From Opisthorchis felineus (taxonomy: Eukaryota; Platyhelminthes; Trematoda; Opisthorchiida; Opisthorchiidae), in the NCBI GenBank assembly GCA_004794785.1, contig SJOL01009548.1:10793-74792 (forward strand): DNA of 64,000 nucleotides, written 5' to 3'. The notes beneath the pieces are model-generated. The model saw only the letters and a program-made list of their open reading frames with translations, was not told the DNA's origin and searched no databases. A program made the position numbers and the translations under genes. Positions 44,851 through 57,569 of this stretch are shown here, one piece after another (the first letter of the stretch is position 1; the number at the start of each line of letters is the position of its first letter).

Positions 44851-46366
44851 CTACCTTGTAAATACAAGAAGTGTGGCTTTATTTCTCTCCATTTTTCATC
44901 CTTCTTGGTCGCAACTGCCTCGTCCATAGGAATCCTATTTGGTCCTTCTAAGATATTGAGCTCGTTCTGCGTTTCAGGTTTGGGATCTTCCGTCTACCTA
45001 TCCCGGATTTAGCTTTATTTCTGTTTAGATTCTAAATGCAAAATGTGTGGGTGAGTATTCTATTCCTTGCACCCATTGCCTTAACGTGGCAATCGTCCCT
45101 GGAAGACAAGGTGGGTGGACTTCTGCTAATGTGAAACTGGTTTCTTGAACACTCGCTCGCCCTTGTGCTGTTGTAGAATTTCGGTACATTTTCTCAACCG
45201 TCTGTAACTGTGCGTTGGTTTGGGTTGCCACAGGGTACGAATGTGAAGAGTTTAAGGTGAGGATTAGAGTTTACCGAGAATCATAACGTATGGCAAAGAA
45301 CAGACTGACTAGTGCATTGAGGGTTGCAGAGAAGCAAGTGGCGTCATCGGTGAGGCTCCCCATTCATTGATGGATTGAATATCCGGGTACTCCGGTTTTG
45401 TGTAGAGCATAAACCAACACCAAACATCCATTACCCGTGCTTCGCATCTGGGCAGTGATTTTTTCCACCGCTCGTCTTGCAAACGGACCGGACACGAGAA
45501 AGCAGGCCACGCCAGGGCAACGATCACCCGGTATATGAGGCGTATGGTTGATTGTGTGTGGTTGTTTGGTCTGGCGTAATTCTGGTGCTGCTTTGGAATT
45601 ACCTATCCGTGGGTCCTAATGAATCCTCTTGACGTAATGCAGTTTTTAGTTTCTACGATTACAGTTCTGTTACTGGTTACGTCTGGCCACTTCGAGCTGG
45701 CCAAATCGAAATCCGGTTAACAGGAGAATCAGGGTCAATGTTCTAACCGAACGGTAGGTCATTTCTATATACGTCCAATTTAAGTCAGTTACAGGACAAT
45801 TCCTCGTAATCGCAGGTTACGCGGAAGACACGATAATCAGTGCAGCTGGACCGTAGCCTACCTTATATTTAATCGCTGTGCTGCACACGTGACTGTGTAT
45901 CGGATAAATTAACTCGTAGAAGTACGAAAATACTAGAACAAGCTTAATTTCCGTACGCTTGGTTAGTCGTTACTTATGTGGAGCTGGTGTAATTATGGTC
46001 CCTCCTAATTCGCTCTGGTCACTGGTCCCATCTGGAAGTTGGTTCCTTCGGGGTCCTAAAGTGAGATAGAAGCTTTCCGTAACTGGGTAAAATTGGCTCC
46101 TACTAATGGTGTCAGCGGTATATATACACACTGATTTACCCGCACACCTCTCGTCACAAACTCTGAGAACATGGGCTTTGTAGTCGTTATAGACAAATGC
46201 TTAAGGAATCTCAACATGCTTCAAAACACGACTTTTTGTTTCCCTCTATATTGTGGAACTGAAACAGTCTCCGGACCGTTCTCGCCTTTCGCTCGTGTGC
46301 CACTTTCAGCAATCGCAACACCATTCCACCGGCTACTTCCTCACGTCCCTCATTTGCAATTCGTAG
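44851..46366. other. OSGEP-ASTE1 intergenic region
   Basis: No repeat family or coding segment recognised. It must hold the ASTE1 promoter; no clear core element was identified by eye. Confidence 0.4.
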
Positions 46367-49300
46367 ATGGGCGTTCGTGGTCTGTTCACCTATGTCACTC
46401 AGCAGCCGGACAATTTCACGCACTATGATTTGCACAATACCTACTTGGTGTTTGATGCGGAAAACTACATTGCAAACTCATATCGGCAGTGGGGATTGGC
46501 CCGACAGTATGGAGGAGAATACCTGAGCTTCACAGTTCTTATTCGGACGGCAATCAATGAACTCCAGAAATGCCGTATCACTCCCATTTTCGTGTTCGAT
46601 GGGTGCCACGAAATCAAGGTTAGTATTTTGACGGTTCATGGCTTTCTTTCCTCGAACGAATTCAGTTCTGCTGGTAGTCTTCCGAACTGCGTAGATTTAT
46701 GATTAGCTGTGTATCTTTTGAATAGTATTCACTTCGTGTTTTCGGCCCAACTACCTTGAGCTTCTTTCTCCATTTGCCTGTATTGCTTGCCCACGAATCA
46801 AATCAATGTATCAGCTGCAAGAGGAGTCCCGTAATCACATTGTTTACAGCTGCTTGCTTCCAAGAAACAATTTGAAACACTAGAATATTCACAGTGTTGT
46901 ACAAATTCATGCTTGCTTCAAGCGCTCGATTTGTGAAGAATGAAGTCCACTCTGTCAGGCAAGTTTGCCATCCACTGGAACTCATGAAACTGCCGTAGTT
47001 TGGAAACTCTCTCGCGTTCTCCTTTTGAGTTGTGTCGGGAATCGCGGCGGTTCTGACACCCAGCGCTGACGACCTACTTCCGCCTCTCCCTTTTCAAGGT
47101 CTTCGTATTTTATCTCATATGTCACAGTCTTCCTCCAATCTCCTGAAGGTGCGTGATTTCGTTCGGCGCTTTATTATGTATCTGCAATTTAAGGAGCTGC
47201 TGTTGCTGTGTTCTATTTCCCGTTGACAAATTGTTTGTATTAATCCAGACCGCATACCATTCATATAGAGGACGTCTTCTTTGGAGCTAATTCCACTCAG
47301 TGGAAGGAAGCATCACTGCTTCCATGAGTACGGGCATGCTGGTCGCTAGGGGGAAACGTCTTAGTGCCTTCACACTTCTGTCGCAGAGGACAGTAAGACT
47401 GTACCTGCCGACCGCCACGTAGTACGACTACTCGCAGTACGGCAGCTCGCTGTTTTTCGTTGGGCTGCTCCTCGTTGACTACGCTGATATGGTTGAATCT
47501 TTAGTAAGTGAGTTGCAGACAATATTCTGTCAGAACATACTGTTATGTCAGCGCGACCGACTACAAGTTGAACTTCAGGGTTGTACTGTATACTGAGGGT
47601 GACGGGTAAACAAAATGCACCACGTGGTAACTTCTTGTTCTTCCCAAAAGATGTTCTCGACCCTGCGGGACTGTGCTTAATGTTTCCTATCTGATTCGGT
47701 GGGTTCTCATATTCCTAAACGAATGTCCCCGGTAGGGCAATGGGAATTCAAAAATGTCCCTAAATACATAGTTTTCCTTGTAACAGGGTCTCTCATCAAT
47801 TAGCTTTTCCGTATATCCCTCATTTTCCCCCGACTTCAGGGTTCAAAGCGTGGAACATTACTGAAACGGAACGCTGAACGCATCGACACCTTGTCACGGT
47901 TCCTAAATAACCAGGCTTTGAACGATGTCGAGGATACACAGCAGTCTACACCCGATATTTTGCCGAAACTAACAAATCGCGTGTTTCTTTCCGTACTGGA
48001 AGAATTGGGCATCCACCATGTCAAATGTGAACGTGAAGCCGACATTCACGTTGCAGAATTGGCTATCTATTTGAACTGTCCAGTTGTGAGCAACGACTCA
48101 GATTTTTTCATCTTTGGAGCACCACTTTCCTCTGACTACCGCGTAATCCCACTCATGTTTCTAGAGCAGAAATGCAAACCTCTGCCTTCACGATGCAGTG
48201 CTTGCACCGGCGGTGCTGGCTGCTACGCACTGTCGTGTAAAATATTTCGACCCTCTCAGTCGGTCCTTCGAGGAATTTGCCCACCATTACGTCCTTTACT
48301 CCCAGTCCTTGTGGGCAACGACGTTATATCCTCTGTCCCTTTCCCCCCAGCAATCACATGGCGGATAAACTCATCCCAGAGGAATGGCATGTCGTACAAC
48401 GGCCGACGCATTCACGCTGTGATTGACTGGCTCAGTGGTTTTTCAGATGACCTATCTACTCCTGTGCGAGAAATCTTATCGCTTCATCAAGGCCAGCAGC
48501 TGGAAGATATTACTGCACAAATCATCACTTGCGTTCTTGGTTACGTGTTAGATTTGCACACTGTTTGCCGGCAACTGGCGGACTTTTTATCACTGAAGGT
48601 AGGTAAATCCCCTATCCGCATTGCTTCGAGTCGACCGAGACCGAATAAAGATATCATCAAGGCGACTACCTTGGAGGCTGCCATCACTGCCGTCACAAAC
48701 GCGTTGCCTTCCGAACAGTGCGTTTCACCGTCGGTGAAGGAGGACGCTAACCTTATGTGCGGGTGGCCTCCGAATTTTGTTAGCAAATTTCGTCAAGGCT
48801 GCATATCCACAACCATTCTTGATGGTCTTTACGTGCGTGGTGGTACCGTGATGCAGACTTTAATGGAAGATTTGGGATTGAGCAACTGCATCCATCACGT
48901 CACTGAACGAATTCGCCAACTGCAATACGGTCTTGTAATTCATCTTGAAGAGAAACTTGGTCGCTCATATAAATTGTGTGCATCCGATCGAGGAGATGCT
49001 GTGGAGTGTAGGCGCCAGGGTTTTAACATCTGTTGTTTCGAGCTGCATGTACCTCGTTTGGTATTTCCACCTGTCGAACCAGCCTCACCAGACTTCTTCA
49101 TCGATTTCTTCAAACATCATCTGCGGCTGGATTTGCGTCTAGTCAAAACGGACTCGACTGAATCCAACTCACTTGTATGTCTGCTCGTTTTCTGGTTCAG
49201 GCATTCTCAGATCGCACGATCCAGGTCGAGTGGTTTGCATGATTGTTCGGTTGCTTTAGCTGTCATAGTTTGTGCATTGATCACCTTGATGTACCTGAAG

Positions 49301-49789
49301 TCAGCTCATGGTAACCGGCGTGCAATGAAGAGTATCACTGCAGACTTGTGTGATCGTTTTGGTGCCCTTGGTAACAGTCTTAAATGGCAGAAGTCTACGC
49401 TGCAACCTAGCCGATTTTCGATTGAAATTATCCATCAGCTGAACGAACTGCAACTAGTCTATCAGGAACTTCACCAACTGGTCGAACTTATGGATATTAT
49501 GTGCGCACACGCCGACATCAGCCATGGCTGTACCAGTCCAGCAATCCCCAGTGAACGGTTTTTCTCTTTTATTCCCGAGTGGGTCATGTTTTCTTCGGGT
49601 CGATTCCTGTATTGGCTTACACTTAATATCGAGCATTGTTGGCCGCTTGATCGCATGCATCGGTTATCAAGCTATTGGATCCCTTGGATCCTGGGGGGAT
49701 TGTCAAGGACAATGGATTTGGATGTCGGTGCTTTGTCAGATCGGATAAACAGCCTAATTTCCTCGGCGGAACGAATGCTCAGAGTGTGA
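46367..49789 (+). CDS. ASTE1: asteroid homolog 1, XPG/FEN1-family nuclease-like protein
   Basis: Two exons, 46367-46618 and 47840-49789 (intron 1,221 bp, GT-AG, phase 0), give 733 residues; human ASTE1 is 679. The N-terminal XPG domain begins MGVRGLFTYV, with D30 (VFDAENYI) and D78 (FVFDG). The internal domain has E148 and E150 (CEREAD) and D170 and D172 (VSNDSDFFIFG). These correspond to six of the acidic metal-binding residues of FEN1-type nucleases, so the site looks intact. The C-terminal ~450 residues have no recognised domain; one segment (CSVALAVIVCALITLMYL) is strongly hydrophobic. Mammalian ASTE1 has been linked to processing of DNA ends in the shieldin pathway. The long uninterrupted second exon argues that this gene is functional. 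The intron holds an antisense RTE 5' UTR fragment. Confidence 0.9.
47285..47480 (-). repeat. RTE 5' UTR-like fragment, antisense in ASTE1 intron
   Basis: The reverse complement aligns with 22470-22640 and 32170-32340 (gaagtgtgaaggc-type block, then catggaagcagtgatgct). Confidence 0.6.
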
Positions 49790-51008
49790 AATGATGTCAC
49801 TTGAGAACAAGGTCCGATTTGGGTCACATCTGGTTTTATTGCAAACTCATCCTAGAGGGATTTTGCCAAAACCTTTCGGATTATTTTCATTTTTGTACGT
49901 ATTTTCCGTCACTGTTCGTGACTTAAATCACTTTTTTCTATGCCTGCAATCTTTTTTTACCACCGTTTTTTCTGTTTTCTACCATCGTTGTATTTCACCT
50001 TATCGTGTATGCCTGTTGCTTTTTCCTGTATAAGATATGGTCTGGTTAACTCATCCTACGTGTGGTGTTGTGCGATCTCGACGGTTCGACACGTTGTTGT
50101 GGAACATCACATGATCTTTCATGAATGCGATTTAATGTGAAAGCATCAATATGACCTAAATTATATAGCACGAAGTACACTAGTCATTCCATAGCTCGAC
50201 GGGATCCTCAAGTTAGGGGTAAGCGCACTGAATTGCGTCCAGTGTCTCACATCTCGAGGAATGCGCAACGCTATTTGATTGTGCCGGGTTCTTCTGCTGG
50301 ATCACGAATCCATTTGATCAAACCGCAACGCAACATGTAGAATGATTTTGTTCGAAACTGCAGCATACCTGCCATGCGTACAGTGCTTCCGGATAAAAAC
50401 CCCACATTGATATAGGGCTGTATTTTCATGCTGATCGTGACGATCGTAAACATGCATTGGGTGCAAGACACTTATCGGGATGCACATTCCTTCGGTTCAC
50501 CTGGCCTGTTTTCATGCCTTGTAGCCCGCCATGGTACCTTGAGTTTGTACTCATTCTCTTATCGCATTGATGGAGAGGTTCGCACCCAGCGCATGCATCA
50601 CACGCTTTATTGCGGTTTCGACTAAGTCGCCATATTCCCCATGAACCGTTCCCTCGTAGTGTTGCGTTTTTATCTGCTTCATGACTTGCATGTGCTATGT
50701 CCGCACACTTGAACACAATGGTCCGCCATGTGAGCCCCTCGAACCCTTCAAACTGACTGGGAGCGAAACGTCTGGTTCGTTGCAAACATAAACTGAGCGT
50801 TTCACCTGCTTTCCATGTGTTTTCCGTCTCTTGTACCACTAGCTGTGCAATCAATGTGTATACATGTCCCATTCGGTTGATACACACACATACAGTCCCC
50901 ACTGTGACGCTGACTGGTTGATCCTGATGCTTGCGGTGTTGCTAACAGAAATGAATTATTTTCACCCAATGCTTTTTGCCAGTACCTCCCAAAATACTGA
51001 TTGGACAG
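49790..51008. other. no assigned gene
   Basis: T-rich 3' flank of ASTE1; no AATAAA seen near the stop. A minus-strand frame of 158 codons (50426-50902) and a short overlapping one (50551-50682) look partly protein-like, but I recognise no family and splice boundaries are unclear. Confidence 0.3.
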
Positions 51009-51087
51009 GATGTGTATTTGGAACCTTAAAGAGAAGGATCTATATGATAACGCGATCAGGTTATGTAAACTCTGCATGCCATGGACG
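51009..51087 (+). other. candidate host exon (unrecognised gene)
   Basis: An acceptor-like ctgattggacag precedes an open segment (ATG at 51010) reading CIWNLKEKDLYDNAIRLCKL, then CMPWT, ended by a strong donor (gtaagc at 51088). It reads like a real exon, but the family is unknown. Its phase does not join directly to the next candidate at 52597. Confidence 0.3.
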
Positions 51088-52596
51088 GTAAGCAAACACT
51101 TCCGCATTCTTCCCGATCTATCGACCCAGGTCTATCTAGGACACGCTCTTTGTCATCAGGCGAAATGCATTTGCTATACGAGTATGGAACCGCACCTTGT
51201 GACTGTCCTTTTTTTTGTGAACACCTTCAATGAGCGAAGGAAGGGCGTACCAGTTTCTTCGGCATGATTGTCGCAACAATATACGGCTTGTTATTACATC
51301 ATAATTGGATAAGTCTAGGGGTGACTGAATAGATCTGGCGTGGCCGGCACGTCAAAACTAGAGATAGTTTGTAATGCCATACCCCTCTGAGTTGAACGCC
51401 ACTAGCTTGCCATTCTCAATAGAAGGTAAACTTGAATGGGGATTACATTAGTTCTTCGTGGCATGGTTGCCAAGACAACGAAAGACTTGTCACACCGTGT
51501 GATTGCTTTCGGAAATGGTAGCTTGCGGTAGGCCTAAACCTCCTCCGTGACGACCTTGTTTCCGGCCACTGAGACTTTGGTGACCTCTCCCGTCCTCGGC
51601 TAATTCATCATCTCTTTAAGTCGCCAGGTTTTCACCTCTCTGTTTTATGAAGTTCGCCTTCAGCTTGGTACAACCATGGGCGGCACACTAATCATTTTGG
51701 CTCTGTGGCCGGTTTTGTCCATTATGACAGTCCAGCCTTTGAAAAAAACTTGGGAGCTCGAGGTTATACCTCTGAAGTTGACGGCGGAGCTGTGATCGAG
51801 AAATAAACGAGCGACAAACTCGACTCCCAGATGCTAGAAACCATTCTTTACTTCTGAGTTATTCAAAATACGCGGGTTTTATCACTGTTCACTGATGTAT
51901 CGATAGTTGAGAAAAGTACATTTGTGACCCAGTCGAACTTTCTAGACTCCGCATCCTACCCCTTTGAGTTCCTCAGTTTTGTGAGCCATATATGGCACAC
52001 TTCGGACAGTGACATTCCAAGACGTTATTGTTATGCCGCTAAAGACGTCTGTTCCACCTCTGGAGCAAAGCAGATTCATATTCCTATATAAGTTCTCCAA
52101 GAGCATTTCATTAAAAACACTCCCATAATTCGTAGGATTTTCGCTCAAATTACTCTCGGTCGATCACTTTCTTCCTGTCCTGGTATGGATATTCTGTTCA
52201 GGCCACAATGTGGGTCGGCGTTGCTTATCCAGGTGAGCTGTCCAGGTAAGAGTAAAGTGAATACAAATTCCAGCAGCTACCCACAAGCATAACTGTTGAG
52301 AGTTTTCAAGGATATGTGTTGTTCCTTTACTTGAAAGCCTTGGCAGGCGGGTCACTTGACCAACAACCAGCACAACTACTGAGTCATCACTCGGGACATC
52401 AAGTAAACCGGTCACATCTGATATTGCAAAAATGCTTGCCGTTCCGATGTGGTAACGCAGATGTCCGTTGTGTGCTGCTGGAGTGCCAACATGCATATCG
52501 AAAAACGTGGTTGCAATCCCCGCTAGGCTGAAAATATGCACTGTTAGTGAGTTTCAGTGAGCTCGGCTCGAAATTTCAGTTCATTTTTTGATGCAG
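51088..52596. other. no assigned gene
   Basis: A minus-strand frame of 125 codons at 52164-52541 has no recognisable domain. No repeat family was recognised. Confidence 0.3.
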
Positions 52597-52771
52597 GATA
52601 ATCGCACCCGTACCAGGAGAGGGCTGTTCACAAGACATGAACAATTCAACACCAATGGTAAGGTGTCTCCGTCGTTTACCACCACCTCCAAAACGAAAGC
52701 TGACAGGTTTGTTTGCCGATTATCCTGAACCACCGTCTGTTAGAACCAAAGTCACGTCCTCTCTTAAGTCG
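52597..52771 (+). other. candidate host exon, Pro-rich (unrecognised gene)
   Basis: Acceptor gatgcag, then 58 open codons with PVPGEGCSQDMNNSTPMVRC, LRRLPPPPKRKLTGLFADYP and EPPSVRTKVTSSL. Possible donor gtatag at 52772; a stronger donor (gtaagg) lies inside at about 52661. The peptide looks like a low-complexity linker of a real protein. No homolog recognised. Confidence 0.35.
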
Positions 52772-53373
52772 GTATAGTTCGCGAAAATTCCAATTCACGA
52801 AGGCCGAACCAAGTCCTACCTTCGAAAAGTGAATCACAGTTACCCAAGGAACTGTTATCAGTTAACCTAAACTCATTAACCGGAACGTAGTTTGAGACTT
52901 GTCTGAGATTCTGTCATGGTTCTCGTGGGGCGACATTAAAATGTTTGTAAAACACAATGTTTTGAGCACATCTCATAAGCGGCTTGCGAATGTATACGAC
53001 CTGACCTTTATTCACCGGGTAACCGGTTCATCAAAATGATTGAACTGATTTACATAGGATCTACATGATGGACGACCAAATAGCGATGTGAACCTTGGTT
53101 TCGTGAATATCTTTTGGTCATTTAAATGGCACATGAAGTGGAACCACGCATCACCACACGAGCTTACCTGGGGTAGTGACCCTCTCAGAGAAAGAGCCTC
53201 CGGAGTCAGTCGGGAGGGACTGTTGTCCTAGGTCCTCACAGTGAATCTAGGCAGGCAGAGATCCGTATCGTGAACCCGTCACGGGTTTTTAGGAGCCTCT
53301 TCTAATTAATGGTACTCACAGACCTTCAGATGGGGTTTTATTTGATTGTTCAGATGGTTTCAGTGCATGGTAC

Positions 53374-53892
53374 TTGCTAGATTTAACGTCATTCGTTTTG
53401 AAGGTGCTTAAAATAAGGTTGAGCGACTCCATAACGCACTCGCTGCTAGACGGAGTCTGTGTATCATATTTGAACGGTTTCTCCTACAACCGACCACAAA
53501 ATTCCCAAATCTCCTCACACTACCAACGCTGTTTCCTGTATTGGTTCATCCCCAGTATAGTCAATCTTTTTCCTGTCTTGTCTTCTTCCTTGGGATTCGC
53601 CCATCGAAGTAACTTGAGTATTCAACGCGATAGAATTAGTTCGATCAGTTTCCTAGATCACTTAGCTACCACAACGCTACAACACTTAGCCAAGCCGTAC
53701 CTCCTAGAAACAGGTATGTACAACAGACAAGCCGAAGACAGGTGGCATTTTGCGATGCGCGTTTACACTGAAATCAAACTTACCAGTGGCCCACGGAATC
53801 TGTTTCCAACTCGATTGTACAACTTGTGCAACCTGCTAACTGTCGAGATACCTGGGAAATTTCCACGTGGATTACGGCCAAACATAACATGA
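53374..53892 (+). other. unrecognised open frame, possible host exon
   Basis: 172 open codons. The part SISFLDHLATTTLQHLAKPY, then LLET, is followed by a near-consensus donor (acag/gtatgt at about 53713), which suggests that an exon ends there and that the rest of the frame is chance. No family recognised. Confidence 0.25.
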
Positions 53893-55328
53893 GTTGTCAT
53901 TCTAAAACATACTGTGACTTAAAAAGTATGAAATGGCCGTTACCCTTGAAGTAACTTTTTCATAATGTACCACAACTATCGACCACCATACGTTCAATCT
54001 GTTTTATGTTGCCATATTATGAATTTATACACCCAGTTTTCACCAAATGTACGGTTCTCAGGTCTCTAGCCGATTGATTACAGACTTATCATCGAGACAA
54101 ATAGTTATGCGAAATACAGGCCGATCGAACTAGCAGAGTGCTATAGGTCAGTCTCTGCTCGTAATGGCCAGTAATTTGGTAACTGGTCAGTGTGACCAGA
54201 AAAAGGCAGGCCAAATTTTCTGTTGGAATTGCTCACAGAAAAAGCATCTCAGATGTCATCCGTGAAATAGTGGAGGGTTATGAAATAGGCAAATACTATC
54301 GGTTGGATAATACCCTGCACTGAACATAACCGCTGAAGTGTGTACACAAAGTCAGTCTTCATGAACACTAAGTGGAGCGAACCGAATAAATGTTTAGGCA
54401 GCACAATTAGCATGCGTGATTCTCGGCAGAAAACCCAGAATCTAGGAACTTAAAGCAGAAAATAACCACGTGGAATGTGACGGCGCAAAACTTAAACCAA
54501 CACGGCTTCAAATCCCGACAAGCTCAAATGCTTCGGCCGAGACGCAAGAACAAGGCTGTTGTTCGTGCGCTCCATTTGATCTTATGTTTGTGCAGCCACA
54601 TTGATCAAAAGTTAGTCTGGCTGTTGGCTACAGAGTGATCCCTCTCATGCCCATGGCGGGCTGACCTCCGCTCACCGATTTACTTTTCAGGCAGACGGAC
54701 CATGTGCATAATGACTAGTACGATTGCAGTGTGCGCTTAGCCGCGTGTGAATCCGGCTTGATGTTCTGTACTTGGTGTAAACCCGAGAAAAATAAGAACT
54801 GAGGAGAGGAAAACGGAAAGCAACCAACATGTCCAACCGGTTGTCCACAGTTGTTACACCATGTGGGGACAACTGAACGGTCGACACCTATAGCGTATTA
54901 GGAAGGTTGCCTGGTCATCCGCATCATCAGTACGATACACTTAAGCACAAAGATGGCCAGCTGTTGTCTACCCGTAAGCAGGTTGTTCTTTACAGCTATT
55001 CTAGTAGAAGAAGACTGGATTTTGAGAGCAACTGGTGTTCAATGAATGCCGGAAGTTTCCGGCCGCTTCTACGTGGCTTATTGTGAAGGTAAGTAGGGAC
55101 AGGACAAAATTCCACGATTGTTAACAAGAACTGCCTAACATGGAAGAATGGCAACATTAGAATGCTGAGTCTGCTTGTCCGGGTGTTCCGAAGGTGGGCT
55201 TGGTGGGGGAAGCAAAAGATACAAGAGAATATGAGACCAAGGTTTTTTGGACCCCTTCCTACAGGCAGGAAGTGAACCACTGAAATAAGTATCAAACAAT
55301 GCAAAGGAACTAAATTTCTTCAGCAGGG
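53893..55328. other. no assigned gene
   Basis: Only short frames; no repeat recognised. Confidence 0.3.
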
Positions 55329-55499
55329 ATGCATGAGGGTCTTGGTAAAACCATTTTGGATATTCATGTATACTACTATCGACATGAAATTACTCGCCAG
55401 GAGCATCCTATTCATCGTCAAAATCACCGTAATCAGGTGCACGTCATCGACAGCACCACCTTGGTTTTCAGCCCTGATACTTCACCTGGACCTGGACCT

Positions 55500-55765
55500 T
55501 CAACACTTCCATCCTTGCGCCATCCTGAACTGAGCACGAGAGGCTCTAGAGAGTTTCGAACCCCTAACCTCCCTGCCCGTAGTTTACCTGCTTAATATTC
55601 CGGCCAAGGGTGGCTGAGAAGCACTGTGATTAAGTTGCGTTTGGGCGGGACAAAGCGTCTCCCTTCGGGGTTTCGTGGCATGTGCAATGCTGACGATTCC
55701 CAGTGTGGATAAAACTGCCATAAGTTGCTTCTCAACATTTCAGCATGGATTGAGAAAACAACTCA
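55500..55765 (+). repeat. hammerhead repeat, copy B, upstream of Penelope-like element
   Basis: A tRNA-like head on the minus strand (B box-like ggggttcgaaac, about 55553-55564) and a plus-strand hammerhead relic: ctgacga at 55690-55696, ggataaaa where gaaa is expected (G12 changed), then agttgcttctcaac. Inactive as a ribozyme by these changes. Confidence 0.55.
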
Positions 55766-55956
55766 TGGCTTATTTGTAGATGCCAGTTGCAGCTTAACCT
55801 TGAGGTTTGTTCAAATATTTTGGCATTTGCTTACAGCCACCATTCAGTAACTTCCGATCTCTCCCACCAACTGAAGGCTTACTTTCGGCTGACGTGCGAG
55901 TCTGAAACCTGCAACGCAACCTTTTTCCTACCCTAAGTTTGTCTGCTCCGTTGCAG

Positions 55957-56112
55957 GATGTGGTGTTCTGGAATATTCCGAATTGAGGCCACCGTTCCCA
56001 GCACCTGACCTGTACAATGAAACCGTGGCCAAATCGCGATCACCAAAGCGCATTTCAGTTCGGTCATCATTTTCCGATTCGCTTAGTCTCCTGTGTCGCA
56101 GTTCGCTTTAAG
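55957..56112 (+). other. candidate host exon (unrecognised gene)
   Basis: An excellent acceptor with a long pyrimidine tract (ends ctccgttgcag) is followed by 51 open codons: CGVLEYSELRPPFPAPDLYN, ETVAKSRSPKRISVRSSFSD, SLSLLCRSSL, then TAA at 56110-56112. It may be a terminal exon or may splice out before the stop. Ser/Arg-rich, plausible phosphorylation sites; family unknown. Confidence 0.4.
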
Positions 56113-56435
56113 CTGTCTGCATAGCGTTTGCTCACTTACAGTTTGCAACTACAAGTCATGCGTTTTCCCACAAAATATTCACGTCTATGTAGATCGCAGG
56201 TGACGAATTTCTAGAGTTCGCAAGCACCTCAGGGCGTGTTCCACTGTATGGGACTTTATGTGGGCGTACGTAGTCCCCGGGGGACGACATATTCTGTCCG
56301 GTACACAAACCGGATTGAAAGATCTATTGGAAAATGTTTGGGACCGATTGGGTAGTCACCGTTTCGGAGAGGTCTGGTAAAGAGTCGGTGGATTGAGATA
56401 TCATTGCAGTAGATTTGGTTTAAAGCTTCATTTCA

Positions 56436-56665
56436 GGACGTATTCGATCAGCTAGATGAGATAGATACAGCGATCGATGGTGTTGTTTGTTTGCTGTGTT
56501 CTGGATGCCTACATTATCACAAAAGTTTTGTCGAGCCTAAACACTCAGATACAACGAAGGAATTACGGGATGGATATGACTTCGTGTTAGCCCGACCAGA
56601 TGATTATTCTGGGGTCGCCCAAAAGTACCAGTCTGAATGGACAGAACAGTATTTGCGAGCTCCGT
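56436..56665 (+). other. candidate terminal host exon (unrecognised gene)
   Basis: Acceptor cttcatttcag, then 75 open codons: DVFDQLDEIDTAIDGVVCLL, CSGCLHYHKSFVEPKHSDTT, KELRDGYDFVLARPDDYSGV, AQKYQSEWTEQYLRAP, then TAA. Contains a C-x-x-C. Composition and splice context argue for a real exon. It has no ATG at its start, so it is easily missed. Family unknown. Confidence 0.4.
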
Positions 56666-57569
56666 AAGACAGGACAAAATTCCCGGATTACTAACGAGGT
56701 ACCGCAAAACAAAGGTTGCTTTATTCCTGAACTGTCAGAAGAGGCCAGAAAGCGATGGCTAGATCATGAATAAAATGTACCAAAATAGAACACCGATGAG
56801 CTGAATAGGTCTATGTATGTTTGTGCTATCTAATGCGTATTCAGCATTCAGTTTTTACTCCATGGTCCTGTGTACGGCTACAGAGGGAGAATAGCAATGT
56901 GCTCAGTACTGTAGCTAGGGTTCTCCTGGACATGACTCTCGCCCGCAGACTTGCAGTCACTCCAACTCGAAGCGACAGTAGTGGAATCCATCCAAGGGGA
57001 ACACCGAAAAGAGAGACAAATAAGTAAGTTCGAAAAGTTACCTTCCAAGACTCTACTCTCCAGTGAGCCAATGACTAATCCTGTGCCATCTTCTAGCTTT
57101 TTTATTATGGTGAGTTTATCAAACAGACCGCTAAGTGAGGAAGAGCGTTGTCTGTTAGAGAACAGCTTGAATTTTGCAGTAAGCAAAAGGATGATAAGTT
57201 CGGAAGGAATAATCCCTAGCGTTAAATCCGTGTTTCAACAACTTCCGCCAGTGGAGGCGGAGACGCTACGGGTACTGCTGGTCACAGTCCCGAAATTCCA
57301 ACAGCCAGGAGCTCCACCAGCAGAGCGAGGGGCGTTAAACACCCTACAACAGGTGGACACCATAGTGATTGCAAAGACGGATAACGGTAATACCGCTGCT
57401 TTCACGAACGAGTGATTATTTACAGAAGATCAAGCAACACCTAGCCTGGGGTCCTTACCGGCAGATCGATAATGCGAATTTTACATCTATAATGAAAAGA
57501 AGTTAAGCTGATATTGGCAGATATTTTCGGTCCATGATAAACCATTTAGGACAAGCTAAATGATATAGA

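Noticed and set aside
44466..44927. 153-codon minus-strand frame
   Set aside because: It is antisense to OSGEP exon 4, whose plus-strand coding is certain.
48541..48786. 81-codon minus-strand frame
   Set aside because: Shadow of ASTE1 exon 2.
50551..50902. Minus-strand phosphodiesterase-like exon (FKCADIAHAS)
   Set aside because: Only a short resemblance to the 'KCADI' motif; the flanking residues do not fit the family and no splice frame holds.
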